Source of the DNA: Erodium maritimum
Taxonomy: Eukaryota; Streptophyta; Magnoliopsida; Geraniales; Geraniaceae
DNA length: 64,000 nt
Reading direction: 5' to 3'
Assembly (NCBI GenBank): GCA_963921825.1
Contig: OY997594.1
Span: forward strand, 12,095,001 to 12,159,000
Both the position numbers and the translations under genes were made by a program. The notes beneath the pieces were generated by a model. It saw nothing but the letters and a program-made list of their open reading frames with translations. It was not told the DNA's origin and did no database searches. This document shows, in pieces, positions 12,052-23,400 of this stretch (the stretch's first letter is position 1; every line of letters begins with the position of its first letter).

Positions 12052-14520
12052 AAAAAAATTACCATCTTATTCTATTCAAAGTTGTTCCATGTCTTTCCCC
12101 AACTCTTCCATAAAAGGAAAAGTTAGAGCACCTTTCAACCAATCTTGTGTGCATATAAGGGCTTGCGCTGTCCTTGTGCTTAATGAAATCTTAAAAGGTT
12201 CAAGTATCCTTCCCCCATTGCTAAAAGCACTCTCACTAGATACCGAGGTCATTGGAATGGTCAAGATGTCCCTATCCATTCTAGACAAAACAGGGAATCG
12301 TTGAGCGTGTCACCATGACAAAACATTGACCTCATCACTATCATCTTCTCTATCCTCACTAAGATACATTTCTAATTCAGATTTAGAAGACCCAAAATCT
12401 TAAGATACATCTCTATCCTCGCAAAATTACGGTGTTTAGATAGCTTGACACCAACATTCGTGGAACAGTCTGATCGTGTTAGTGGCTCATCACTTGCATC
12501 ATATTCAGCATTGTAATTGTCAAATATATCATTAAGAGATGTGTTGACTAATAACCTTATAATTGCACTAATTTCATTAGAATACATCTCTCCTAAGACA
12601 TAATTTACAAAATCCAGCTTCTTACGGGGATCAAAAACAGGTGACAACACAGTAAACATGTTTAACATTGCCAAATTCCCAAAATATTTGTCGAATTTTG
12701 CACTCATCTTAATGGAAATGTTTCTCATGTTCACATTAGGACTACTCAACCCATCTTTAATAGTTTGATATATATCTGCTATTTCATTTAGTACAAAGTT
12801 AGATGTAGCATATGAGGAACCCGATATTCTACCCGTTTCATCATAAAACAATTCTAAAAAAGATTTGATAGATTTCACTTCATCCCAATCAGATTGAGTT
12901 AACCTACCATGTGATTTAGAATCCATTTCCACATTTAAAGTTGGGTCTAGAATACAGTATATGTAAAAGGCTTTGTTCAACCTACATGATGAATCAAGCA
13001 TCAAGTAAGTTGAATTCCATCTAGTTGCAACATCATAAGAAAGAAGCCTAGTTGTTTGATAACCAGCCTCTTCACAAGCTATTTTGATCCTAGACAGCCT
13101 CATATGAGAACTTCTAATAAATTTAACAGTGAACCTAATCTTATCAACACTCCCTGTAAGAACCATGTCCGGTCAACGTCGGTCAAACCGGCAGGAAACG
13201 AAATTAAAGTCAAATTCTGTTATTTATTCAAATAAGAACATGCTTGACCCCGAGGGTCATTTCAGACCTTAAGAGAACTCTAAAGCGATCAAGTTAGGTT
13301 CGGGAAAGCTTAGGGCACCTTTGGGACGAATCTGGGAAAGTTTGACTTTTCACCGAAAAAGTCAACCAGCGACGTTTGGGTCACCCGGGACTTATTCGGG
13401 ACCCAAAAATCTTAGCCGTCATTACGGCTAGCTTAATTGGGTCATTTCCTTGCAAATAAGGGGGTGAAAAAGTCAATTTCGGGCCGAACGGGTTCAAAAT
13501 TGGAGTTTATCGGATTTTAAATTATTGGGCAGAGATATTTATGAGTGGGCGTGGACCCCACTTTGACATTTGTCCCTAACTCCTTGGAAGAGAGAAAAGT
13601 GTGTGAGAAATGACACTTTTGACCTTTATCACTAGAAGACGAAATATGGAAAAAGAGCCTTTAAACCTACCTTTTGAACCCAAATTTCAGCACTTTTCAT
13701 TGATGGACGAAAAATTGAGGTTAGAGAGAGAGAAGGAGAGCCTCCATTGTTTAAGAAGAAGAAGAAGAAGAAGAAGAAGAGGAAAATGGCCATCTTCCAT
13801 GGATTCTACCACCAAAACCTTCCAATTTCTTCGTATTCTTCATCCTCTTCTCATTCCCAAAGGTAAGAACCCAACCATTTTCCATTTTGATGAACTTTAG
13901 TTTATGGGTCTTGTAGGATTTAGATGAAATTGGATTGAGTCTTGTTGGAAATGAGAAATCCTTGGTGGAATTGAGTAGTAATGGAAAGAAATGGGTGAAA
14001 TTAGAAGAATTGGATAAAACCCTAATTTTGGAATTGGGGGAAATGTGAAATCGGAGCTAATCTTGAATGTTTTTGGTTGAAACATGGTCGATTAAGGACC
14101 TAGAGCTTGTTTGGGACGTTTTTGGGCCGGAGCTCCGGCCACGATGGGCCGGTGGCGGGACATCGAGATCCAAGCCTTGCCTCGGGATTCAGACCGTGCC
14201 TCGGGTTCCGAACTGTGCCTCGGGATTCGAGTCATGCCTCGGGTTTCGTTGTGTGAGGTGTCCTGTTGGGTGTCCTTCCGCTTTGATCGACTTTGGACTA
14301 GTATTGAGTTTTTTGTGTTACGTTGTTAACTTAGAGTCCGGCTTGTTCGTGGAGAAGGAGGAAGCTAGCCAGGTCGTCACTGCTGGATTGGATTGCTTTT
14401 GAGGTAGGGAAAAGTAGCGGTTATTGGTTAAACTAAGGAAAGTTGCTAGTAAACGCATATAGGATGTGAATAACTAGAATTACATGTTGGATGTGAATAA
14501 CTAGTGTAGTCGTTTTAAAT

Positions 14521-14675
14521 TGTAGAATTGCATGTGGGCCATGTCGTGCTCGTAGGTTTGTGGACTTTCCGTGTTGTAGAATCGCATGTGGGCCATGTCG
14601 TGCTCGTAGGTTTGTGGACTTGTCGTGCTGTAGAATTGCATGTGGGCCATGCCGCGTCCGTAGGTTGTGTGATGT
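14521..14675 (+). repeat. 54-bp tandem repeat, three copies
   Basis: Units starting tgtagaattgcatgtgggcc at 14521, 14575 and 14629 (period 54) lie inside the solo LTR upstream of the 55-bp array. Confidence 0.85.
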
Positions 14676-14975
14676 TGTGCATTGCCTCTTAATGAGTGCT
14701 TGGATTGGAATGATCGTTTGTTGTTATGCTTGAGGCATCGATTGTGCTTAGTTACTGAGTAATTCAGGATTTGATGGATATATTTGATTGAGTATTGAAT
14801 TAATGTGGTCATATTGATTAAGTGACTTATGAATTGATGCGATTGGTGGTATGTGAGTAAGTATTGATGGTAAGTGCGGTATTATTGGTTGGGTGACATT
14901 TTGATGATCAGTCATGACTGTGTGTTACCTCTTGTTGAGTGTTGTCATGATAATGTCTGACTTGTTGTATGTTCG

Positions 14976-15414
14976 AGGCACACCTGCGTTCCGACTAGGT
15001 GTCGGTAAAATGTGCTATCATTTCATGATGAGGCACGTCTGCCTTCCGACTAGGTGTCGGTAAAATGTGTTATTGTTCCGTGATAAGGTGCGTCTGCCTT
15101 CCGACTAGGTGTCGGTAAAATGTGTTATCGTTTCGTGATGAGGCACGTCTGCCTTCCGACTGGGTGTTGGTAAATGTGCTATTATTCCGTGATAAGGTGT
15201 GCATGCCTTCCGACTAGGTGTCGGTAAAATGTTCTATCGTTTCGTGATGAGGCCTGCCTGCCTTCCGACTAGGTTTCGGTAAAATGTGCTATTGTTCCGT
15301 GATAAGGTGCGCATGCCTTTCGACTTGGTGTCGGTAAAATGTGCTATTGTTCCGTGATAAGGTGCGCCTGCCTTTCGACTCGGTGTCGGTAAAATGTGCT
15401 ATAGTCCCAAACCG
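14976..15414 (+). repeat. 55-bp tandem repeat array in the solo LTR
   Basis: About eight units with period near 55 start at 14976, 15031, 15086, 15141, 15195, 15250, 15305 and 15360. Each has a core ccgactaggtgtcggtaaaa, which contains a small inverted repeat (ccgac/gtcgg). Confidence 0.9.
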
Positions 15415-16429
15415 TGCAGTAGGTATGTGATCCAGTGTGATGTTGGATGCATTTGTGTGTTGTTTCTTTGTATTATTGAGTGTGTTTGCAAGTATGATAT
15501 GTTGGGTTATATCTGTAGTACGTGTTTTCCTGTGTGTGAAGATTAGTGATGCTATAGTCGTGGAGGATTGTCTGTGTGACGGTTTGGTATCAAGTGCAGG
15601 TATGATGTTTGCCCTGAATGGGATGAGTGTTGATAGGTGTCTTTGTGATTATAAATTTGTCTGTGGGACAGATGGGTTTCAGGTTTGAGTTATGGTTTTC
15701 TTGGTTTGGCTTAAGTGTTGGCATTGGGTTACTCTGTTTAAACTGTCTTTATTGTTGCTTGCGAAAATGCTCATCCCCTTTACTACTTTTCCTACAGGTT
15801 TTGTCAGCGAGTTGGACTAGAGGACGTCTCGAAGCTTGGGAGCTTAGCGAGAGTCCGGGAGTTGGGTGCTATAGAGACGTACTCTTGTGTACCAAACTCA
15901 TTGTCTATTTTTGCATTTGAGCGTTGACTCTTACTATGTGATTTACTTGTTTAAAGGATATTTGAATCGATCTATTGTTTTAAAAGCGGTTTTCATCGTT
16001 ACTTTTCGGTTCATGTCTCGAGTCTGATCAAAACCGGATTTGGGGCGTGACACTCCCTATTTCATCAAGCCCTTCCTTAACAATCAGATTCATAATATGT
16101 GCTACACATCTCATATGCATAAATTTACCATCTAATATTTGATGACACAACATATTTTGACTAAGTTATTCACGCAAGTATTTGATGACATCTTTATTTG
16201 GACTAGCATTATCAACAGTTACACACATAACATTATTAAGTCCCCATAAATTCAAACAATTCTCAACAGATCGCCTAATGTCCTATCCTTTATGAGAATA
16301 TATTGGGTAGAAATTTATAATCATTTTATGCAAAACCCAATCGTCATCAATAAAATGAGCAGTGAGGACATATAATTGATCGGTTGACAACTAGTCGATT
16401 GATGACGATTGTGAACAGAATACAACATA

Positions 16430-16680
16430 ATTATATTGATTGACTAAATAAACCATTCGATCGAGAGTCATAGTGGGCCTATACAAAGTAAAAGTAGCCG
16501 ATCGACCAAATAAACTAGTCGATTGAGATTCACATTAGACCATATAAAGTAAATGTAGTCGATCGACCAATATACCTAGACGGCCGAGATTAACAGTATA
16601 CCTATACCAAGTAAATGTAGATGATCATTCAAAATACTCAAATGTTCGAGATTTCAAGAATAAACACATAACTTAAAACT
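16430..16680. repeat. GATCGACC repeat block 1
   Basis: Four diverged units of about 62 bp. Each carries a gtcgatcgaccaaa-type core, then cgattgagatt-type and atacaaagtaaa-type segments. It adjoins the broken end of the hAT transposase. Confidence 0.6.
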
Positions 16681-16849
16681 TGTGCAGCATTACACGTTAA
16701 ACATAACCCTTCTTAATACAAAGACCCACTCATATTAGAAATTAATGGTTTTTCCGACACGAAAACTAATGCAATATTACAAAGAAACTTGCAATATTAC
16801 TCTAATCTTGTGGTGGGATGTGAATGCCACTATGAATTATTCAAGTAGC

Positions 16850-17090
16850 TCTATGAGGTGATCCACATTATTCATCTCAAACACTGTCTAATCCATTATA
16901 CTAACGTCCCTAATATCATATATCAGATGTATCGCATATATGTGGACCTTGAGCAGACTACACTTGATTTCCTCGAATTTCAACATCCTTTACTCGTGTT
17001 CAAGTTCCCAAACTTGTTATGCAATAACCTGCTCATGTTCATTTGGAACATCTCGGACATTTCGATTGTTAGGAGCCATTTAGGGTGAAA
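16850..17090 (-). pseudogene. short unknown coding remnant
   Basis: On the minus strand a Met at about 17082 opens MAPNNRNVRDVPNEHEQVIA, followed by a stop and similar charged sequence with further stops. A TATA-like TTTAAATA lies about 70 bp upstream (near 17150). I do not recognise the family. It could be the first exon of a transposon gene that has decayed. Confidence 0.3.
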
Positions 17091-17299
17091 GAGGATTTGA
17101 GTGGATTTATGGAAAATATGTGAAAATTAGTTGAAGATGAGTTGAGTATTTAAAGGTGAAGAGGCGTAGTTTAAATTTGAATTGGGATTTATTAGATGGT
17201 TTTGGGAAGGAGGAATATATTCATTCCCTTCCCAAGAAGAACTCCCTCGTTCAATGTGCCCAACATAGATTCTCAGTCCTACGACATAAAGCCTGATCG

Positions 17300-17545
17300 A
17301 ACGAGCCTTGACACTATTAATCTCAATCGACCAAACATCCTAGACGATCGAGACTAATAGTGGACCTCAACCCAAGGAACTTGGTGGACCGTCCAAACTA
17401 CCCGGACAATCGAGATATGCACTTTCAACAACCAAGTAACTTTATTGATCGACCAAACATCCCACACAATCGAGATTAACAGTGGACCCAACCCAAAAGA
17501 CTTAGTCGATCGTCCAAACTACATGCAATATATCATTTAGTTTCC
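17300..17545. repeat. GATCGACC repeat block 2
   Basis: About four units of near 64 bp, with cores such as gatcgaccaaacatcc and gatcgagattaacagtggac, related to block 1 at 16430-16680. Confidence 0.6.
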
Positions 17546-17806
17546 AAAAAATATATATAATAACTTTACTTTATTGCCAATGCATATCAAAATCTAAAAC
17601 AAAAATATAGTAAGTCATAGTAATCATAATATATTAAAAGCAATGAAAATTCATAATAATCATCGTAAGTCATAATAAAAACTCATTCAAATAAAATGTC
17701 ATAATAATATCTAAAATAAATAGAAGTGTGATAAAGAAAAACCAACCATTGTTTATTTCTTATTTGATATTCTTGAAGCACGATCCATGCAGAACTAGAA
17801 AATTTC

Positions 17807-18157
17807 TTATCCAAACCCCTTGTATAATTCGACTATCATTGCCTCCTTATGTAAGTATTCCTCAATTTCTTGCCTTTTAGTTTGTCTAATCGCCCAATAA
17901 GTGTACCAGTGTGGTATTCTCAGGTTGTAATGGAGGGTTAATCCCTTGGGTCTGTTTTCAGTTTGAAAACCTTCCCCTTCAATAATACATTGCTGATAAA
18001 AAAAACGCCCAATAAGTGATGAAGGCGGAGGAAAAATAGGTTCATTATCCATTGCAACTGAAGCCTCAGTGCCATCTTCATCCTCATTGTCAAGGACTTT
18101 GGTGGGTGGACACTCGTAAGGACAAGGGGTGGTGATCTTTTCCGGAACAAGGCTCAT
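17807..18157 (-). CDS. unrecognised 116-codon open frame
   Basis: An open frame beginning MSLVPEKITTPCPYECPP, with an acidic stretch (LDNEDEDGTEAS), a middle part (IFPPPSSLIGRFFYQQ) and a charged end (KRQEIEEYLHKEA). I do not recognise a family, and no intron or partner exon is evident. It lies just left of a copia solo LTR between repeat blocks. It may be a transposon remnant or chance. Confidence 0.25.
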   Translation of the reverse strand: MSLVPEKITTPCPYECPPTKVLDNEDEDGTEASVAMDNEPIFPPPSSLIGRFFYQQCIIEGEGFQTENRPKGLTLHYNLRIPHWYTYWAIRQTKRQEIEEYLHKEAMIVELYKGFG

Positions 18158-18176
18158 TGCTATTCTACATGCCCAA

Positions 18177-18563
18177 TGTTGAAAGTTGACCCAAATTCAA
18201 GCAACATTGTGGCTTGGTCTCCAAGTTACCAAATTTAGGGAATTGTCTTGGTTTGATTAGCAAGTAATCAATTTAGGGAATTTATGCCCTGTTTCCCAAA
18301 CTGGGTCTTAATTGTGTAGAGATTTTTATTTCCCTATTTTGTATGAAGTATCTCTACACCACTCCTATAAATACCACCTGTAAGCTGCCATGAGGGATAA
18401 GTTGAATCAGTGTAAATCCCGGCGTTGTGTAAACATTCTCCCTATAGTGAAGTTTTGCTGGTTGGCGCCCGTGGTTTTTTCCTCTCCGTTGTTTGGAGAG
18501 GTTTTCCACGTTATATCGTTGTGTTCTCCGTTTTTGGTTTTGATCTATTTTCGTTTTATAACA
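18177..18563 (+). mobile_element. copia-type solo LTR
   Basis: A 387-bp LTR beginning TGTTGAAAGTTGACC and ending TTTTATAACA, flanked by an exact 5-bp duplication, CCCAA at 18172-18176 and 18564-18568. It contains a TATA-like cctataaatacc (about 18365) and, downstream, a gcccgtggttttttcctctc segment of the kind common in plant copia LTRs. No internal region is present. Confidence 0.88.
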
Positions 18564-18794
18564 CCCAATGACACTCTGTCATGACGTCATACTCGGGTGA
18601 CTTGTCGGCTATTACACAACATATGGCTTTAACAAAAACAAATTGGTGTAAGGTGCTCATTGTCATATGATTACATCTATGAACTACAAAGAACAAGAGA
18701 TCAAATAAAACTCATTATAATCATTAATTAAGACATCTCATTTAGAATCAAGTGTTAAGTCTGCTAAGAGATGCATCTCTCGAATACGTTACCA

Positions 18795-18930
18795 AAACCA
18801 AACTGATATGGTCGATCGAGATTAACAAAGATAACCAAAGGGACAATTTTGGTCGATCAAGACTTGATCGACCAAAGTTATCCAGCTTCCTCCTATGAAG
18901 TCTCGATCGACCAAAGTTGTCTAGAGACCT
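18795..18930. repeat. GATCGACC repeat block 3
   Basis: Several ggtcgatcgagatt and gatcgaccaaagtt copies in both orientations, related to blocks 1 and 2 at 16.4 and 17.3 kb. Confidence 0.55.
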
Positions 18931-19279
18931 GTAATTATTGAGACAAGTAACTATCCGGTGATCGGAAATCAACCTATCTTCATCAGTATTGCAACTCAAA
19001 CCTCTAAACACATCCCTTATAAACGTTTTTACATCGACTACCTAACTCGATGAAGTCTTGATCGGTAGGAATGAGCCATAATACATACCTCAAAGAATAA
19101 CGCGGTTGTGTGTACGGTTGCGTGACGAGCTGAAAATGACATAACGATTACAGAGACGAGAGAGGGAGGCTGGTCAGTTGGATGGGTCAAGAGAAGTTGA
19201 AAAATAGAAATTGGATAAAATGAATATAAAGATAAGAGGGAGAGAGAGGATAGAGGGAAAGTGAAAGTGTTTTAAGTAA

Positions 19280-20749
19280 AAAACGAAAACTCAAGGTTTA
19301 GGTTAGAAAACCTCTCAACTTCTCTTAACTCGCGCCTGTTGAAACCCTAACCGCCGCCCCTCTGCCTTCGCTGGCTCCGGCCATGGCTTCGGCCATGGCT
19401 GTGGCAGGCGAAGCCTCTCCCTTCTCTCCCCTTCACCTTCTCCTTCTACGGCCGCCGCTCCTCCGACCACCGTTCCTCGCCCTCGTCAGCGGTCCCCTGG
19501 TCTCTCCGGCGCCGCCCACTGCCCGTCCTCTCAGATCCGTCCCTCACGGCTCCCGTCTCAGGCCTCTCCGGCTCAGATCTGCCGCGTCTCCGGCTGCCAC
19601 GCCTTGTCCAGTTCTGCCCGACTCCAGCTCGCCACTCGACTCCACTCCGTCCATGGCCACGCTCCGACCATGGCATGGTCAGATCTGATCGACCATGGCC
19701 ACGCTCAGGCCATGGCCCCCGCCTCCCTTACCGACCATGGCCACGCTCAGGTCATGGTCCCTGTCACTTGGTCAGATCTGACCTTCTATAGGCAGATCTG
19801 GACCTCCGGCCTACCTCTTCACCTCCGGCTTGTCGCTGGCTTTGTCTCCGACCAGGGCCTCGGACTCCGGCCTTGGTTCCGCCTCCACTCTTCTTCTGAT
19901 CGGATCTGACCATATATTGGCAGATCTGGATCGCTCCGGCTCGGGCATCGTCTTTGGAGACGGGTTTCGGGGCGTCTATGGTTCGACCTTGCCGTGTTTC
20001 CCATCCCCTCTACCTCTTGGAAGAGTAAGAAGAGTCTTACACCTTACTGGGTTTTCTCTTCTCTACTTTTACCTACCTCTCTTCCCTGTTCTCTTTAAGC
20101 TTATCTTCTTCCTACCTTCTAGTCTTCGGTTCTCGTCCTCGTTTTGAGGATGGGTCCTCTCAGTTGGTGCTGGCCACTTTGGGGATTTTGGTCCTTAGCC
20201 AATCTGAAGAAATTTTTGGTAGTGATTTTGTTAAGCTTTTGTGATTAGTGGTGAGTCTGGTTTGGTTTTATCCTGGCCCCCTTTCTGGGTTGCAACTACT
20301 GTTGATTAGTTGCTAGGTTCCTTCTATGGTTCCTTTGGTTGAGGTGTGTGGTTGGGGATCTGCGTTCTGTTTTCTATTTGCTTTGAAACTATGGCAGGTT
20401 CTTTTCTCTGGCTAAGAATCAGTAAAAGAGATCGATCTCCCAGTTGAAGACATGGCTAACTCTTCCCACCTTCAGAAGCCCCTCTTTTGCAGCTTCTCAC
20501 TTGTTGAACATCAACACCTCTTGGCCAGACTTACTTCTTGGATATCCTCACTTGGACAACCTTGACTTATTCATGTTCTTCTACAAGCGCTGGACTACCT
20601 CTCTTTTTCACTTGTATTGAGCTTTGTCTTTGATTTGGAGTTGGCCTGTTGTTTCGCTCAATCTGTAGTGAGATTGTGTTCATTTGTGTAACCTTTTCCA
20701 CCTCGGAATTGAGGTTAATTTAAATTTGCTTTCGCCGATCAAAAAAAAA
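19280..20749 (+). mobile_element. non-coding poly(A) retroposon, LINE-like
   Basis: Flanked by an exact 17-bp target duplication, gaaagtgttttaagtaa at 19263-19279 and 20750-20766. It ends gccgatc plus A9, typical of plant LINE 3' ends. The 5' part is GC-rich with ccggccatggcttcggccat. There is no reverse transcriptase, so it must have been moved by another element. Open frames in the GC-rich part have no family resemblance and I regard them as chance. It shares its leader style with DNA at 40.3-43.1 kb. Confidence 0.85.
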
Positions 20750-20766
20750 GAAAGTGTTTTAAGTAA

Positions 20767-21199
20767 GGTGTAAAATGGAGTTTTTAAAGGTTTGATTTTA
20801 AAAAATAGAAGAAGAAGAAAAAAGAGTAAGAAGATGGATGTTAAGGTGCAAATGATTTATGGTTTGGAGGTCATTTCATTAATTTACGCAAAAATTACCA
20901 TACATCAAGTTCATGTGCTTCATGCATCTTTCTACTAATTCGTAAACATCTATACCAACGTTTTTTCATCCGCTCTCTGTGAAGATTTCAAATCCAGTCT
21001 AAGCATTCTTCCTCATCTCAATTCGACTAAACACATGTTAGATTATAGAATCATCCCGATCACAACTTATTTTACTTTTAATGTATCTATTATCATTATT
21101 TGTATCATTAATTTCTTAGTACCAGTATTTATATGGGTCTCTGACTATAGTTTTGAGACAGAACTTTACAATTTGAGACAAAATCCTCGAAGGACATTA
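20767..21199. other. spacer without recognisable genes
   Basis: AT-rich DNA downstream of the F-box gene; nothing recognised. Confidence 0.5.
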
Positions 21200-21310
21200 T
21201 ACAATTTGAGACAGAACTTCAGAAACTTAAGGTGGCAATACAGAAGACACAATGGAGCACCATCTGCAGCCAGCAACTGCATTGTAAATACATCAACACT
21301 GATTTAAACC
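21200..21310 (-). pseudogene. partial duplicate of the F-box gene exon 2
   Basis: The stretch with cagaaacttaaggtgg, caccatctgcagc and agcaactgcattg matches 22225-22310 in exon 2 and its acceptor, with scattered differences. It lies downstream of the F-box gene stop and is too short and changed to code. It is a relic of a local duplication, perhaps of a former tandem F-box gene. Confidence 0.7.
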
Positions 21311-21626
21311 TTAAAAGCTTTCTTAGAATGATACAATATCACCAACTTTCCAAATGTTACCCATCTCGGACATCCATTTTTTTTCTTCTGTGTTTCAACA
21401 AATGATGAAAACTCAATGCATGGGATAATAAAATAAAATAAAACGATCCAACCGATTTACCAAAGAATGTCCTACGAAATCAGATCAAGATATGAAAGAA
21501 TGCCCTACAAAATCTGTGTTGCAACAAATTTGATAAAAGACGAAAACGAACAGTTCCTCTAGGAAAATTTGATGAAAGACACGTCGATAAGAAAGAGAAT
21601 CAATAAGCCACATTTTAAGGTAATAA

Positions 21627-23162
21627 TCAAGCTTTCTTCCCTACAAAACTCAAACCATTACCAGGAGTAGCATTTACATTAGCATGGCAAGGAACAAAGA
21701 AAAGTTTCACATTGTCCCCAGAACCTACAAAATGCCACACTAGCAGACTAAGTAGAGCTATTTGATTATAAGCACTGTGGTGTACAATTACTTTGGCTTC
21801 CGCCGATACTCGTTGAAAACTTAACAATTCCACGGTTACCCTCAACATAGAATTAGCAGCAACACCTTCCTCGAACTTTACGTTAAGAGATCTGAGTGTT
21901 GGTGAACTGACAAGCAAGAACTTGATGATCTCCAGCTCGGGGTTCGCCCCTCTCATCCCATCAACACTAATTTTCTGAAGTTGGTACAGATGCACATGAG
22001 AACTGAGAGCCTGTTTTAGGTAGCTCATCATAGAGCTCATGTCATCATCAACAGAATCAGTTGCCTATAAACAGAAAGAGGTGGAACTCAATACACAGAC
22101 ATAAATCAGAAAAACTATAAAGCAGTTTTGACTCACCCTAAAATGAAGTTCCTGCAAATTGGGACAGCTGCTGATCAAGCAGAGAGCACATGAAATTTGG
22201 TCAATATTGGAGAAACTAATAGGATTCAACTTCAGAAACTTAAGGTGGTTGAGTGGATTCGAAAGACATAAGGGAACACCATCTGCAGCTAGCAACTGCA
22301 TTGCAAATACATCAAGATTTTAATAAATTAAACTTTAACGACATTTATAGGAAAATAAAAAACCACGAACCTTAAGATAAGAGCCCCCGTAGTCCCTAAT
22401 GGTAAGCTTCTCAATTCTAGGAAAACCCGTGAAAACACTTGATACGGTCTGGGTTTCATCAGTATTCTTCATAGAACCACACACTTGGATGTAAGCGGTA
22501 GTAACATTGTCCACGTTCTTGAAACTTAGACCTGTAATGTCATTACATTCCTCGATAGAAAGATGTTTGAGGTTTGGAGCATCAACAACCAGGTGGCCAA
22601 TACCAGTGCAGCAGAACAAGCCTAATACCTCGAGCAGTGGCATAGTGGTAATGAAGCTCTCGAAGTTAACTTGTTTGAATTGAGAGTTATGGCATTCAAG
22701 GGATATTAAGCTGCTAAAGCCAGAGAAATCAGGCGGTGGTTTGAATAAGCAGCCACAAAAACTCAAATGTGTCAGTTCCAAACAAGAAAATAGAAAGCTT
22801 GGCAAGAGAAGCACACATTCCTTGACATCATTGAAGATATCCAAATCCTTAATACCATTGATTGATAGATGGTACATCAGAGGTATGATATTAGGAACTC
22901 TCTTTAACTCAGAGGGTATGCAGAGATGAAATGTATGTATCTTGGAAGTGTGAAGGAGGAGAATGTGGCAAATAACTGTTTCTAGTTCAGTTTCATCATC
23001 AAAATGGCAACTCAAATTGATTTTTGAAAGTGACTTCCATTTGTTACGCCATATGCAAGATAAGATACTGGTCTGCATAGCCTCTCGAAGGCTCAAGCGC
23101 TCCAGAATGGAGTCAATAACATCCCTTGGCAGGAAACTGATCCTATCCTCTGCATATCCCAT
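21627..23162 (-). CDS. F-box/LRR-repeat protein with FBD-type C-terminus
   Basis: F-box proteins of this class are substrate receptors of SCF ubiquitin ligases. The gene model has three exons, 22371-23162, 22137-22295 and 21627-22064, all phase 0 with GT/AG borders, giving about 462 aa. The start is the ATG at 23162 (MGYAEDRISFLPRDVIDS); an open frame extends slightly upstream only from a TTG. The F-box is residues about 8-50 (ISFLPRDVIDSILERLSLRE, then TSILSCIWRNKWKSL). Leucine-rich segments follow (LELTHLSFCGCLF, LLEVLGLFCCTGIGHL), and a C-terminal FBD-like part has PTLRSLNVKFEEG and VELLSFQRVS. A leader exon (about 23530-23630) ends CAG/GTAAGT, with a TATA-like box near 23660. The target is unknown. 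Confidence 0.88.
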
Positions 23163-23288
23163 CTCCAATTCTCTATTGAAACAATTTCAGTCAGTAGCTG
23201 CATATATTCAACAAGACAATGTATATTATGTAGCAGTAAAGAACAGTGATGAACACTAGACACATGAATATATAGCAGTTCAATAGCT

Positions 23289-23400
23289 AAAGAGTGAGTG
23301 TTGGCCTAGTGATCATCACCTCATTGAAGTAAGAGGTTCCAGTCCCTGGTCAGGTTAGGCTAGGTTAAATTAAGACAAGGAGTGGGTTATGCTACCAAAA
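23289..23400 (+). mobile_element. tRNA-derived SINE
   Basis: The stretch contains a box A-like tggcctagtgatcatcacc and a box B-like aggttccagtccc at pol III promoter spacing, followed by ggtcaggttaggctagg. This is the build of plant tRNA-derived SINEs. It lies in the leader intron of the F-box gene. The target duplication was not resolved, so the ends are approximate. Confidence 0.6.

Larger units (their letters stand above)
13155..16052 (+). mobile_element. solo LTR, Tekay/Del-like Ty3-gypsy chromovirus
   Basis: The LTR begins TGTAAGAACCATG and ends GGGGCGTGACA, the usual termini of plant Tekay/Del chromovirus LTRs, and is 2898 bp long. It is flanked by an exact 5-bp target duplication, CTCCC at 13150-13154 and 16053-16057. 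The hAT transposase frame resumes immediately on the far side. There is no internal domain, so it arose by LTR-LTR recombination. Two tandem arrays lie inside. Confidence 0.92.
9805..16395 (-). mobile_element. decayed hAT transposon with two later insertions
   Basis: The left end is TAGGGTGTGCAACGG, typical of one plant hAT group, followed by GGTAACCGGACCGACC-rich subterminal DNA. Transposase coding lies on the minus strand (12076-13154 and 16053-16395), split by a solo LTR at 13155-16052. A long-TIR element (10520-12051) is inserted in the 3' part. The right end was not found: recognisable transposase stops near 16395 and the N-terminal BED finger is missing. The hAT identity is firm from the protein; the left end is an inference. 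Confidence 0.7.
12060..16395 (-). pseudogene. hAT (RICESLEEPER/ZBED-type) transposase, interrupted
   Basis: Reading leftwards, 16053-16395 encodes YVLTAHFIDDDWVLHKMIIN, then VCVTVDNASPNKDV, then MRCVAHIMNLIVKEGLDE, all standard for RNase H-like hAT transposases. After the solo LTR the frame resumes at 13154 with IRFTVKFIRSSHMRL and LLSYDVATRWNSTYLML. It ends with the dimerisation region (SRMDRDILTIPMTSVSSESA, then FSNGGRILEP and ALICTQDWL). Breaks: the LTR insertion, a TGG-to-TGA-type stop near 12310, a frameshift near 12400 next to a small local duplication, and further stops at the 5' part. The catalytic N-terminal part and BED finger are absent. Confidence 0.85.

Noticed and set aside
14976-15414. 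Regularly spaced 55-bp repeats that could suggest a CRISPR array
   Set aside because: The units are contiguous tandem repeats without unique spacers, inside an LTR of a plant genome.
19383-19909. Pro/Ser/Arg-rich open frames in the retroposon
   Set aside because: They overlap in several frames of GC-rich DNA and have no family resemblance.
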